NCBI GenBank assembly: GCA_028753945.1
Contig: JAPNXP010000014.1
Coordinates: forward strand, 4,712,001-4,776,000
Source: Hexactinellida sp. DTS-2022
Taxonomy: Eukaryota > Porifera > Hexactinellida
Direction: 5' to 3'
DNA: 64,000 bases
Shown here: positions 9,060 through 20,542 of the stretch, piece by piece
Layout of the letters: the number at the start of each line of letters is the position of its first letter
How positions within the stretch are numbered: the stretch's first letter is position 1
Notes under the pieces: model-generated
What the model saw: the letters and a program-made list of their open reading frames with translations, nothing else
Databases searched by the model: none
What the model was told of the DNA's origin: nothing
Translations under genes and position numbers: made by a program

Positions 9060-11460
9060 TTGTCTCCACAGAACAGAGTTGTAATTACTAAGAACTGAAA
9101 TTTTCAGGACAGGTGTCTCATGGGTTACAGATGTGCACCTGGGGTCACGATATTATATCACATTTTTTGGACACATTTTTGCACCTGTTTAATGTTAGAA
9201 AAAGAACAATAAATAGTGCGCGAATAATCAATTTATATGCATTCGATAGAGAATTAAATTCTACACCTTTTCACAGTGCACGAATTTTCAAATTGTACTT
9301 AGTTTGTGCCACAATTGAGTTGCAAGTTTCCTTTGTTTACTAACACTTCAGTTCAATTGAAAGTGTTAAATCTAATTCTATTGTTTCAACTCGTTATTAT
9401 AATATTGATTCAACTTGTGAGATCGAGTAGGCTTCTATTTTCCAATTGGAAAAAAAGATTATATATTTCACAACAACGACAGATTATGTGATTATATTTA
9501 CTTCTGCGAGAATATTATTGCACTCTTAATATACTGACGTAATTAATTATAATTAATTCAGTCAGTATATTACTTATATAGATGCTTATAATTTGTTTAT
9601 TAGGGGTTATCGAGAGTGCTTAATTGAAATTTGATAACAAAATAATTAATTAATTATTCATGACAAAATAATTTAATTTAATAATTGTAAGTTGACATTG
9701 AAATTGGTGTTAAATAATAAATAATATTAATTATTATTTATACTAATTAATTAAATATCATAAATCTCAGAAATCAAATAAGATAGAAACAAACTTCCAA
9801 TTTATCAATTGATCCTTATGCCACGTAACACCTATAAAAGTGGGTCTTGACACCTTGAGGTGATGATGACATCGTAAAAAAATGTGTTTTCACAATTTTG
9901 TGAATTATATAATTCAAATGGGTCGGTTCGTTTTGGGTGATGACCCAGAGCTCACATAAATAATGCTGAGTCATCAGCTATTATATTCTACTGAAACTTG
10001 AATATCTTTGAAATGAAGTGAGCATAAACGAAATTTACAACTCACTAAGGGTCGTTGCCTACAGAAACACCTTTTTGAAATAATTTAACACCTTCATAGT
10101 GATGATGACATGGCGGAAAAAAAAATCCAAAATTGCAGCTGTGCCGACAGCATGTTCCATTGGAGGCACTATCAATAAGCCACCACCAAAATATAGTGCC
10201 ACCAAAGGAACATGCGTCGGCACAGCTGCAATTTTGGATTTTTTATTAGTCCGTAGATCGTCCACAGAACAGAGTTTTATTAACTAAGAGCCCAAATTTT
10301 CAGGATATGTGTCTCATGGGTTACAGATGTGCACCTGGGGTTACGATTTTTTATTAACAAATTTTGGACACATCTTTAACACCTTTCAAGATTTGTCTGG
10401 TCCATAACTCAAAATATGTTTACTAAACCCACAAATTTTATTTCACATTTAGACTCACCATAAAATTCTGCGTCTAATGGGAGAAGAAATTTTATTATAA
10501 TGGATTTAATTCATGCCACAAGTGGGGGTTTAAATATATTTGTTTACTAACACACCAGATCAATTGAAAGTGTTAAATCTAATTCTATTGTTTCAACTTG
10601 TGATTATTATATTGATTCAACTTGTGAGATCGAGTAGGCTTCTATTTTCCAATTGAAAACTAAGATTCTACATTCCATAACAAAGACAGATTATTTGATT
10701 ATATTTATTTCTGCTTAGAATATTCTTGAACAATGGATACATGACATATTTAATTCTAATTAATTCGCTCTGTGTTTAACGTATAGAGATGGTCCCAAAT
10801 AGATTATTGGGGTTATCGAGTGCGCTGAATTCAAATATGATAGTGAAATTCAATTTAGATTAATAATTATTGCAAATAATTGAACTTAATTTATTTTGAT
10901 GTACATAATATTGGTGTTAAATTATAAATAGATTAATTAAATATTTATACTAATTATCTAAATTTCATTAATCTCAGAAATGATATAAGATAGAAACAAA
11001 CTTTAAATTCATCAATTGGTCCTTATGGCACGTACCACCTATACAAGTGGATCTTGACACCTTGAGGTGATGATGACATCGTCAAAAAAATGTATTTTTA
11101 CAATTTTGTGAATTAAATAATTCGCATGGGTTGGTTTGAGTTGGGCGAACACCCAACACGCACTTAAAAAATGCTGAGAGCATCACAGATTATATTTTAC
11201 TGAAACTTGAATATCTCTCAAATAAAGTGAGCTAAATGGAGACTTCCAACTCACTAAGGGTCGTTGCCTTTTGAAACACCTTTCTGAAACAATTTAACAC
11301 CTTCATAGTGATGATGACATGGCGAAAAAAAATAATCCAAAATTGCAGCCTGTGCCGACAGCATGTTCCATTGGAGGCACTATCAATAAACCACCAAAAA
11401 AATATAGTGCCACCAAAGGAGCATGCGTCGGCACAGGCTGCAATTTTGTTTATAACGCTT
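9060..11460 (-). repeat. Two reversed units of the ~1.2 kb hairpin repeat
   Basis: Two head-to-tail units in opposite orientation to the main array at 22560-34280. Landmarks in each unit are tccacagaacagagtt, ggttacagatgtgcacctgg, cttgtgagatcgagtaggct, gatgatgacatcg and a ~125 bp hairpin (10120-10245 and 11330-11452). The first unit is almost the exact reverse complement of units at 26501-27712 and 28975-30180, including an identical 61-codon chance reading frame. I regard the frames inside as non-coding. Confidence 0.85.
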
Positions 11461-11534
11461 AGTCGGGTTAAACCCTTTAATTTATCACTGGAATGTAATT
11501 CCATTTATTTTGGCAACTTCGGTATGTAAACTGT

Positions 11535-11825
11535 CGGTCCAAAAGGAGCGTCTCGCTCCTGGATAATTCCTTGAATAGAATCTATGTGTTTAGTGTTTGC
11601 TCGAATAAGTAATGTTTTCATGGGCCAAAATTATCCTGATTTTTTTTCAAAAATCCAGAAAATAATATTTAGGTCGGTTCTAATGGTTCTCAGCATGTTT
11701 TTTGGAAAAATTAAATTAGGAGCGCGAAAATTTGGAATCCTCTCCTTACCGTACATTAATTTGTGATTAGGCGTATGAAATTGGATCAGACCAGGATTAG
11801 GAGCGTATTTATAAATGGTTGTATA
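11535..11825 (+). repeat. Dispersed GGAGCG-rich repeat, second copy
   Basis: The reverse-complement relative of 2100-2300. It shares ccaaaaggagcgtctcgctc at one side and a block with ggattaggagcgtatttata at the other. It abuts the end of the reversed hairpin-repeat pair. Non-coding. Confidence 0.6.
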
Positions 11826-12340
11826 ATACACTGATCATATTATTATTGTTCCTATTTGTTAGTTCTAGTCGATGCTTCATATGGTTGTCCCAGACACTTG
11901 AACCAGATTGTGTAACTGATATTGAGATTATCTCAAGTTTGGAGCAAAACCGTGTCTGCTCTGATACTCGCATGCTGGAATTAGGTACCAGAGATTTGGA
12001 TCTATCAAATATAACATTCGACTGAATCCTTGATTCAGGAGAATCAATTAAAGTCAATAATTAATCCAATTTAATTGAGACTCCCTTTCTTAAAATAAAT
12101 ATTTTTATTTATTTGTATAAATTAAAGGATTTTCATGATCTACTTGTCAATATAAACCAATGTGAAATTTAAACCATCATTGAGATGATTAATTTTTACT
12201 AATTTTGTATAAATTAACATTTAAATAAATAATTAATTAAATTTTAATAATATCCACAGAAAATTTAGTAAAGGGAAACAAATTCCTTACCTATTTAATG
12301 TAAATTGCTTTAATACTTTGTACAGTAATACAACAATTAA
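11826..12340. other. AT-rich sequence without a gene
   Basis: I see nothing beyond AT-rich DNA. A frame at 11819-12025 on the plus strand and its minus-strand counterpart resemble no family I know. Confidence 0.4.
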
Positions 12341-12535
12341 ATACACAGAAGCCAGCTCGAATTCAAACAGGTAGAACCAATACAATTATCACAAGTTGAA
12401 ACACCCATGAGATCCCATGAGATACCTATCCTAAAAATTTCAGTTCTTAGTCAATAAAAGTCTGTTCTGTGGAGAAAAGTAAAATCTAAAATTACACCTG
12501 TGCCGACAGCATGTTCCTTGGAGGCACCATCTTTC
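12341..12535 (+). repeat. Truncated forward copy of the hairpin repeat
   Basis: Contains the unit's end landmarks (cacaagttgaaac, aaaatttcagttcttagt, tctgttctgtggag) and then only the first arm of the hairpin (cctgtgccgacagcatgttc). At about 12536 it changes abruptly into integrase sequence. Confidence 0.65.
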
Positions 12536-13555
12536 ACCACCTTTCATCCGACGATTGGGATGATTCCGTATGAAGCCCTCTACAATCGAAAGCCATCTTT
12601 TGGTCTTTCAGATTCGGGAATTCCCATTGAGTTAAATCAACCACCCACTCACTATGAGTGTTCTTCCATTGCTCACTTGAATATCAACACGCGTTTTGAT
12701 AATGAATTCACTCAACCCAATGTAAACAACGTAATCGAGGAGGTTTAATTGCCATTTGAGAGTGCACGCGTACAAATAGAGCATTTCGTACAAGATTCCT
12801 CTGGATGAAATCTCTCAGCCACTACCGGAAGGAACTCGTATCTTCTCTCCTTCCACTTCCGCTTCTCATCAAGCAATAATCTCGACTGTGTTGTCTGCAA
12901 TCTTCAGACAAGTGGCGTACACAAATGTCCTGAATGTTGTTGCCCAATTCACTTGATATGTGGTCGTGAAGCTGGAGAAGAGGGATATGGATCCAGTGTG
13001 TGGTGTCCCAAACGCGACATTGAGGCAAATAGGGATTAACGTGAATCGGTGAGGAGGGGCATCAAGAGAAAGCAGGAGCAACTCCACCCAGGCACGGATC
13101 CACAGGGGGGGGGCGCACCCCCCCAACTCTTCATGAAATTGGACTCAGAGACTGTCACGTTTCACAGATAGCTAAATTAGAGTGATAATTACGCTATGGT
13201 TTAAATTTGCACCCCCCCACTAATTCTAGCCTGGATCCGTCCTTGACTCCACCATCGCATGGTGAATTCTGCAGCTAAAAGATTTGAGCCTGCACATGTT
13301 GGAGACAATGTCATAATTCCAAACGAAAGGCCAGATTAGATGAATTCCTTAGGGCAACATAATATGTTAGGAGTAGTATCTAGCATTTCTGATGATTATT
13401 ACACAATAGGAACTAAATCCGGAACACTGAACAGCAGCTACACGAGAAACCCATTTGATTTGTGTTCTTCTAACAGGTTTCTTCAAATATTGGATATCCC
13501 AGAAACCACTGTTACACAAACATGTGCATTGAGGAGTGCTTCTTTAGTAATATAA
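12536..13555 (+). pseudogene. Broken Gin/KRBA2-like integrase
   Basis: Conceptual reading gives the C-terminal half of a Gypsy-integrase-derived protein: TTFHPTIGMIPYEALYNRKP (end of the integrase core) and a zinc-binding stretch (LDCVVCNLQTSGVHKCPEC, then PIHLICGREAGEEGYGSSV). It ends VGDNVIIPNERPD and MLGVVSSISDDYYTIGTKSG. Related host genes such as KRBA2 and Gin-type integrases share this layout. Several stops and frame changes are present, and a 157 bp transposon interrupts it at 13089-13245. The N-terminal catalytic part (DD-E) is absent. Confidence 0.7.
13089..13245. mobile_element. hAT-like MITE inside the integrase pseudogene
   Basis: Ends CAGGCACGGATCCA and TGGATCCGTCCTTG are inverted, and the flanks repeat actccacc (13081-13088 and 13246-13253). 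Poly-G/poly-C tracts form the interior. Removing it joins the integrase reading of both sides, so it inserted after the integrase was in place. Confidence 0.85.
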
Positions 13556-15175
13556 GAAAGTTCTTTCTGTAGGTGTGTCAACTTCAAAACCAACCGTGTC
13601 CGTGTAGAAAATAGAACGCACTTGTACCACAAAATGAAATCTTGGAAATAAGTGTTTTAATAATTAGTCTCAGATATAGCCATTAGTTAGTATTCGTTGA
13701 CAGATTAATGAAGACTCGTTGCCTAAATAAATTAAATTTGGTTCCAATCTTTACTTGGGATTTATTTACAAACATTTTATGCTATTATTAGCTCAATTCT
13801 AAGTCTAAAATTTAGAATTAGTTCAAGATGTTTTCGTTAAAAATTCTTAATTTCAAAATAAATAGGAGAATCTTAGAAGATTTCTTTGAACTAATTAATC
13901 TCTATATTTTAACCTAAAAGTTCAAACTATTTGGGGATATTAAATATATACTCTTACCGGATTTACTTGTAACCCCTAAATTATGGCATCCTCAAAATTC
14001 ACTGGTCGATATTAATTGAGAAACTAAGCAACTACTAAAGTTCATGTCTATGTTCCTACGGTTGTGTACATCCAGAAGGGGCATAAGAATTTAAGCATAT
14101 TATTCATGAGTTACAATAGGGTGAACGATTTCTCGCTACCGTTGTAATTCACTCAGATATTACGAAAAGATTACAGTCCCAAACTTGGGTCCACAGCCCA
14201 AAGTCAGGGTGCCACAGAGTTGTACAATTCTTTAGTGATGGTTAATTTTCTATATTTGGAGTTGGTATAACGGACAAGCTCCATTATCTAGACAATCTTG
14301 AGGTCAATTAACATAAATATTCAACAATATCGGCACTTCCTGGATCAGTATTTTCCAAATACTTTTCCTTATCTACGTAAACCTATAGTGGGGCCACTGA
14401 TATAAATAGACGAGTTAGAAGCCACACCGCAATAAAGTTGGAAATCCCTGCTCTACAACAAAAGTGTTAGTGTTACCGTAACTACGTGCTACATACATAT
14501 ATGTTGTACAGTATAATATACTAAAGTTAAGGTCACTCTATACAAGGGTCATTTGCACATAGGCTAGCTCAGCTAAAAGATTAAATTATTCCCGTAATTA
14601 TAATCGGCCTGTATATGGGCCTTTGAACGTTGAGTAATGCTTTCAAGGGGGATAAGGAATATTAATGTGGCAGATTATCCTTATTGTTACAAAACGGCAA
14701 AAAATCGTGACACAAGGAAGGGTGAGCATAATTTCGGTCATTTGAACGGCCCTATAGCAGCCACCAGTACATAACGACAATTTTAGGCCAGTCCTTTAAG
14801 TGGTCATAACTAACAGGTTCCATAAATACAATATTGTATTTAAACATATTCAGTGTAAGATGTAAGAACACGCGTAGCGCGGACCAGCAGCTAGTAATTA
14901 TAATTTTACTTGTCAAGTCTTACGATATTGTTTCAACTGGCGATAATTATACTGATTTAACTTGTGAATTCGAACTGGCTTCTATTCAATTGTTTATTAC
15001 TATACAAGGATTAAAGCAAATTAAATAAAATAAGGAATTTGTTGACTTAACTCATCTCACCGTAGATAACATTGCTAAATAATTAACTATTTATATAATC
15101 TTATATAATACACAATTAATGAATTTGCATTAAACTCAAGATGGTATAAGATAGTATGATTGGTCCATATCAACT
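13556..15175. other. AT-rich sequence without a recognised gene
   Basis: No exon or RNA gene recognised on either strand. Short frames such as 14834-15028 have no family resemblance. The block 14830-15010 shares cttgtgaattcgaactggct-like wording with the hairpin repeat and may be an eroded relative. Confidence 0.4.
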
Positions 15176-15338
15176 TGTGTTCTTTTATGAATAATCAGAA
15201 AACGAAGGGAATTATAATTTCAGTTATGTTGTAATTCCTGTTTTCAGATAAGTTATTTTTTTACTCAATTATGAAAACATGGGAGTAATTTATATTTTAT
15301 ATTAGTTGAAACATAGTCTCTAGATTCAATTTGAATTA

Positions 15339-15524
15339 GTCAACTCCGCTTATTAGAGCCACCACTGGTTAATAGATTTCTCCGCTTAATGGGGTCAAAA
15401 ACGCATAGGATTTATAAGACAGAATTACATTTTGGCCTAAAATATTTTCGGTTAATAGATTTATCCGCTTAATCGGGTCAAATCAACCTAGTCCCGAGGT
15501 TACTCTATTAAGCGGAGTCGACTG
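15339..15524. mobile_element. pogo/Tigger-like MITE
   Basis: Inverted ends GTCAACTCCGCTTATTAGAG and CTATTAAGCGGAGTCGACTG with TA on both sides. The left end has lost CA compared with the copy at 34804-34995. Because it is shared by both duplicated segments, it predates the duplication. It lies in the 3' flank of the sphingomyelinase gene. Confidence 0.75.
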
Positions 15525-15791
15525 TATATCAATTTGTCAACAACGCCATAAATATATTCATATAAAATTTGGGAAATTGGATTCGTAAAAGCATATATAT
15601 TTATTAATAATATCTCACATACTAATGCATTTCTATTCCATACAAACAAACAAATAGAAAACGAAAATAGAAACAATTCGACAATAATAATATAGATGAT
15701 CTTATACAACGAGTCTTAAATGGGCAGTTATAATTCAAACAGGCCCAGGTACTACTAAAATTAAATATTTATATTAAAAAGTACTTATTAA

Positions 15792-17582
15792 TTAACACTT
15801 CGACTCCTGTTGGATTCTCTTGTTATGGTACTTCCTTTCGTATTGATTCAAGTCTTTACAAAATGTGGTAGTATCATGCGACCTGCCACATCTCATCTCA
15901 CAAAGAACAGACTTCTTACAGCCTCCAGTGCACTCGCTATGAGGCGCACTCTTTGCTTTGTAATTGATGTACTTGTCAAAAAGTGTGTCGTCATTTGAGA
16001 ATTTTGTTAACAAATCACTCATATACCTTGGATACCCCGCTGGTATGCCGTACACATTTGAAGCCTTGTACTGTACATTCCAAACCGGATTGTCATCTCT
16101 ATCGACCTGCATTAGATCCATAAAGTAACTTGTAAAGTCCAACACTCCCCAGCCACACCCCTTATAGCTACCGTCCACTGAATATATCTTAAATCCCGGA
16201 TTTAGGTCTGAATGTGGTGTCACACTTCCTGCAGTGAATAACACACCGAACGGTCTGGTAATGTTGTCCGGGTCAAAGTACACTGTGAAAATATCACTAT
16301 GTTTGTGACCCATGAACTGAGCAGTGATCGTGCTCTCGTAACGGAGAATTATCTTAAAATACTGCCAGCTCCAGGTCCTAATGCATTCGCTACCCCCTGA
16401 GGGGATGTGTCCAATTATGTGTACACGCTCCCCAGCATCTTCTGCAGACTGTAGCGTACTCACAAGCCATGCGAGTTGGCCCGCTGGATCTGTGTCGTTG
16501 ATATACAGCCACAAATTCAAGTTATAGCAGTAATTCATATTCAGTGAAATTAACCTCAAACCTGGTTGAATTAGTATTGAGTAGAATATGCCATGTTGTA
16601 TTGTCTTTTTCGTGTCCGTAGGCAGCCAATTACTCCACTTTTCTGACAAAAAGTCCCTCATCCACTGACCAGAGTGTGCCTCCTTCACATTAATGGGCGG
16701 GAACGCGTTCACGGGTACACCTTCATGGTTTCCTACTGCAAAATATACTTTCTTATCCTCCGGAATCATCTCTTTAAAAAGGTTAATTACATACGAAATT
16801 GAGGTCATTTGATCCTCACGGGACTGGTTCCATACGTTGTGTGGAGGGAGATCACCTGTTACATAGATGAAGTCATAATCGTCTTTCATTGAAACTACTT
16901 TCTGCATAAAATTATGCAACAACACTGTACTGAGATCACACTTGAATTCGCCCCATTTTCTAGCTCCGTTAGTCGCATTCGGCTTGTTGGGAGGTCGACA
17001 ACATAATATTTCCCCACATTCAATGGCCAATCCTTCTGTATACAAAGCATCGTGATGGATGTCTGTTATATGCAGTATACGGGTTTGCTTAGCGCCTTTA
17101 ACAGGCAGTGACATTTGTGTGACAGGAGGTTTTGGCGTGTTTGACATTTTAACACTCCAAGTTTGGTTGAAAGGGTCGTAGGGTAACGCGCAAGATGGTC
17201 CTAATATTATTCCACAAATTTCATCGCTGTTCAATCCAACTATATTTACGACAGTTAAAAACTCGTCTTTGAATTCCCTAACACCTAGTGTGCACACATT
17301 TTCATCCTCAAAATGAAACCTAATGCAATTTTCGGTTATTATTTTCGCTATCTCGTCCTCAGTCTTACCCTCTTCTGCATATTTTTGAATTTGTGCGATT
17401 ATTACTTTGCATAGCAAACAGGTTATTTCGTTATTCTTTCCATTTAGTGCACTTAAGCTACCGGCGGAATGATAGTTCTCTTCTAAGCTTAGAAGTACAG
17501 GCTTGTTTTCGATCAATTTGCACAAGAAAAATAGGAAATAGACTAATATATGATATTTCATTTTTTCATCAGGATTGTACAA
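15792..17582 (-). CDS. Acid sphingomyelinase-like phosphodiesterase, copy A
   Basis: A single-exon ORF of 596 residues. It hydrolyses sphingomyelin to ceramide and phosphocholine in lysosomes or outside the cell (family knowledge). Met8 starts a better signal peptide (MKYHILVYFLFFLCKL) than Met1, and a TATAAAA at 17596-17602 is too close to Met1, so Met8 is my preferred start. A saposin-B domain spans ~50-131 (Cys55, 58, 86, 97, 123, 131). The metallophosphatase has D174/H176, D244, N285/H286, H392 and H426/H428. The last motif reads GHKH instead of the usual GHTH (K427). A Cys-rich tail follows. About 22 residues differ from copy B (about 96% identity by eye), and no break is seen. Confidence 0.9.
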   Translation of the reverse strand: MYNPDEKMKYHILVYFLFFLCKLIENKPVLLSLEENYHSAGSLSALNGKNNEITCLLCKVIIAQIQKYAEEGKTEDEIAKIITENCIRFHFEDENVCTLGVREFKDEFLTVVNIVGLNSDEICGIILGPSCALPYDPFNQTWSVKMSNTPKPPVTQMSLPVKGAKQTRILHITDIHHDALYTEGLAIECGEILCCRPPNKPNATNGARKWGEFKCDLSTVLLHNFMQKVVSMKDDYDFIYVTGDLPPHNVWNQSREDQMTSISYVINLFKEMIPEDKKVYFAVGNHEGVPVNAFPPINVKEAHSGQWMRDFLSEKWSNWLPTDTKKTIQHGIFYSILIQPGLRLISLNMNYCYNLNLWLYINDTDPAGQLAWLVSTLQSAEDAGERVHIIGHIPSGGSECIRTWSWQYFKIILRYESTITAQFMGHKHSDIFTVYFDPDNITRPFGVLFTAGSVTPHSDLNPGFKIYSVDGSYKGCGWGVLDFTSYFMDLMQVDRDDNPVWNVQYKASNVYGIPAGYPRYMSDLLTKFSNDDTLFDKYINYKAKSAPHSECTGGCKKSVLCEMRCGRSHDTTTFCKDLNQYERKYHNKRIQQESKC

Positions 17583-17595
17583 CGATACAACATGG

Positions 17596-17602
17596 TTTTA
17601 TA
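17596..17602 (-). promoter_or_regulatory. TATA-like box upstream of sphingomyelinase A
   Basis: TATAAAA on the minus strand, 13 bases before Met1. A start site 25-30 bases downstream would lie between Met1 and Met8, supporting Met8. A second TATAAAT lies near 17660 and would instead include Met1. Copy B keeps the proximal box at 38090-38096 while its distal one has changed. Confidence 0.4.
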
Positions 17603-17760
17603 CAAGTTCCAATTGAGCCTAATTGATATCTCATAGTTGACACTGATTATCAGGTTTCATTTATACTCTTACTTTAACAAATATCTAGTTTTAGTAGATC
17701 TAGTTTCAATTCAAAATGGAGCAACAAATTTTATTCACATTATATGAAGAACTTATATAT

Positions 17761-18421
17761 GTTATGTCGATTTTGTCAAATAGTCGATTTTACAAAATCA
17801 ACATCCAAAATGTCGATTTTGTCAAATCAACATACAAACTTAAGTTTAATTTGTAAAATAGTTGATTTTATAAAATCTACATTTTTAATTAGTTGATTTT
17901 ATAAAATCAACATTTTTAATTAGTTGATTTTGTAAAATCGACATTTCAGAATGTTGATTTTGTAAAATCGACATTTCAGAATGTTGATTTTACAAAATCA
18001 ACATTTTTAATTAGTTGATTTTGTAAAATCGACATTTCAGAATGTCGATTTTACAAAATCAACTAATTAGAAATGTCGATTTTACAAAATCAACAAATAA
18101 AAAATGTCGATTTTACAAAATCAACTAATAAAAAATGTTGATTTTATAAAATCGACATATTTTATTCGTTGATTTTGCAAAATCACCCTGGAATATTTTT
18201 TCATTCTAGTAAAAAAATTTCATTTTGGTAAAAAAAATTCTTCATACAAGTCGGTATATACTTGGATGAAGCGAATTCTGAACAAAATGAAATAAAACCT
18301 GGGCCTATCCGAGTAATATAGCCAAAGTAGAACACTTGTTTTAGTTCCGTTCATTCATGTTGATTTTATACAATCGACATGTTGATTTTGCAAAATCAAC
18401 ATTTGACAAAATCGACATAAC
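17761..18421. mobile_element. Foldback element in sphingomyelinase copy A
   Basis: A 661 bp insertion absent from copy B, where the site reads gttacatatgtaacatg. The ends are inverted (GTTATGTCGATTTTGTCAAA and reverse complement) and flanked by tatatat/atatata. The interior has roughly a dozen TTGATTTTGTAAAATCGACA units in both orientations, plus a unique middle part shared with 1610-2053. Very strong folding potential; no ORF. Confidence 0.85.
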
Positions 18422-18821
18422 ATATATAATGTAGCATGAGATGCAAAAATTTATCTTTTAGAAATAATAAATAGTTATGATTAATTAATAACAGTTGGTT
18501 GTTTGAACGTATGACTAATGAGATATAATTCATAAATTTATATATATACGTATATTTTCTGATATAAACTACTCGAGGATTTTAATTTCATCTTTTATTA
18601 TTTAATTTTATACACATTTATATGACATTCTAGCGTCTCTCAATTTTGATTCAATGAGATCTCAGTTTGCGTTGACGGATCAAATGCAATTTCCTCCGGC
18701 GAAATATAATAATTTGGAATGCGGAAACGACAATGTGATTTTTATCCACAATAATTAATTGGGAAATAAAAATCCATTGGGCTTATACGTATAGCACTGA
18801 TTTATAATAATATTTTTACCA

Positions 18822-19225
18822 TCTATATATATAAAGTTGTTTGTGTGTACGTACTGTATGTCCTCACATCTCCTCTGAGAGTCCTCAACAGATCTGAACC
18901 AAATTTTGTATGTCACTTAGAAATTATAAGGAGTTTTTAAGAGATATTTACATTCCTCGCGAAGTAAATGGCGCCTAAATAGCTTAACCACAAATCTGAG
19001 ATTCTCAAAAGTGGTTCTAATGGACTCGCAATGGTTGATTACCCCATATACAACCCAAATAACAACAATAGGAGGCATAGTTTAGCCTAGAATGAAAATT
19101 AGAAACTGGCCTTCTCGTTTTATGGCCTTCTCGGTGACATATCTAGCCGTATATTAAGTAGGCCATGATGCAACCTGTCGCACGAAAATTGTGTTGCATG
19201 CAACATATTGCTTACAACGAGGAGC
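18822..19225 (+). mobile_element. Helitron-like 5' end (third subfamily) and unassigned DNA
   Basis: Starts TCTATATATATAAAGTTGTT followed by GT-rich sequence, like the 5' ends at 30686 and 59797, preceded by A. No hairpin 3' end follows, so the element is incomplete. Nothing else recognised up to 19225. Confidence 0.4.
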
Positions 19226-19565
19226 TTGCAATTGATCAAAAAATGAGTTTAGCAATTGGTCAAATTTCGATGGTTTGCTGTTGGTCAACTAACCTTTGCA
19301 CTTGATCAATAAATGTTTACAATTGATCAACTACATAGTTTACAATTGATCAACAATATAAATTATATATTGTTAATCAATTGCCAACCTCTAATATGCT
19401 AAGATTTTCATCATCTCACTTTAGGTTCGCAATTGATCAACTCAGTCATTGTTCAAAAATTATATTGTTGCTTATAGTATGTGAAGCTTCAAAACACAAC
19501 CGTATAAAATATATATACACTTGTAAATAAGTCCAAAATTATAATTTGTTATTTGTCACAATTTC

Positions 19566-20056
19566 ATGGAATATTCTTGTAATATCGAAAAACATAAGAG
19601 AGGATGCACTTACACAACATCGGATGGTTTTAAATACTCAAAGATAAGGACATACAATAATGTGACGTTTCAGAGATGTGTTTTAAATCGCAATTTCATT
19701 CGATGTCATGGAACATTTAAACTGGATGAATTTACTAATGTAATTCAACTTAACCATCCTCACAACCATCAATTATCAGAATATCACATTGAACTCCATG
19801 AGTTAAAATTTAAATGCAAATCGGCTGCCAGAAATCACAGGGGAGGTTGAGTAAAGTCTTTCGGGAATGTACTCGAAACGAACCAGCTGCCAGTTTATTG
19901 TCCTATAAAAATCTTGAAACGTCTATGTATAAGTCAAGACGTGAAATTGAACCCATAATCCCAAGTCTGCAGCTATGTTATTCTACCCTTGGACATGCTA
20001 AATTTTGTCTATGCTGTAGTGACCAAATTGGGAATTCATGCCCTACTTGCCGCTGA
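19566..20056 (+). pseudogene. FLYWCH zinc finger with RING-like tail, frameshifted
   Basis: The first frame (19566-19850) encodes a FLYWCH domain: YTTSDGFKYSKIRTYNNVTF, then RCVLNRNFIRCHGTFKL, and HPHNHQ, with the C-C-H-H zinc pattern. A frame change at about 19840 continues as RLSKVFRECTRNEPAASLLS and MYKSRREIEPIIPSLQ, the region that normally follows the FLYWCH domain in this type of gene. The end, GHAKFCLCCSDQIGNSCPTC followed by R and stop, is the second half of a RING finger. FLYWCH domains bind DNA and occur in MULE-type transposons and host factors. The central part is probably deleted. Confidence 0.65.
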
Positions 20057-20230
20057 ATTATAACAGATCGAATACAGATCTACACCAAATAATTAATCTA
20101 CCACTTCTTATCATTCATTTATTTTCTCTATTATATTTATTTATGCTAGTACTTATATCCACCCATATAACCACCCTAAACTATAGTTATATTTGATAAA
20201 AATATATTTTGTTCTTAAATGCAAAGGTTA

Positions 20231-20336
20231 CCTTATTATAGGAAATTAACGCGACGGATATTAACGCTCCATGAAATTAACGCGAATTGGAGCAATTCGC
20301 GATAATGTCATAACGCGTTAATTTCCTATAATAAGG
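20231..20336. mobile_element. Short palindromic MITE (CCTTATTATAGG ends)
   Basis: 106 bp with inverted ends CCTTATTATAGGAAATTAAC and GTTAATTTCCTATAATAAGG between two TA dinucleotides, with an AATTAACGCG-rich interior. A second copy is at 20438-20542. A TA target suggests the Tc1/mariner group. Confidence 0.75.
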
Positions 20337-20437
20337 TATACCCCCGAGTATATAATGTCCTAGTCTAATTATACTCCTGGATATATTATGTCCTAGCCTA
20401 ATTATACTCCCGGATATATTCTGTCTTAGTCTAATGA
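20337..20437. repeat. Three tandem ~38 bp units between the two MITEs
   Basis: Units contain ggatatattatgtcctag and taattatactcc. They fill the gap between the two palindromic MITEs. Confidence 0.6.
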
Positions 20438-20542
20438 CCTTATTATAGGAAATTAATATGACGGAAATTAACGCTCCATGAAATTAGCGCGAATTGGAGC
20501 ATTTCGCGATAATTTCATGGCGCGTTAATTCCTATAATAAGG
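20438..20542. mobile_element. Second copy of the CCTTATTATAGG MITE
   Basis: Same inverted ends as 20231-20336 with a few changes. It lies directly beside the right-hand TTGATCAATTGCAA array. Confidence 0.7.

Larger units (their letters stand above)
15176..18817. repeat. Segmental duplication, copy A (sphingomyelinase)
   Basis: Matches 34631-38938 in the same orientation from about 15176 to 18817, including both gene flanks. Relative to copy B it lacks a Helitron-like element (empty site near 15608) and a 260 bp MITE. It carries a 661 bp foldback element at 17761-18421 that copy B lacks. The right breakpoint lies just before a Helitron-like 5' end (18822). Confidence 0.85.
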
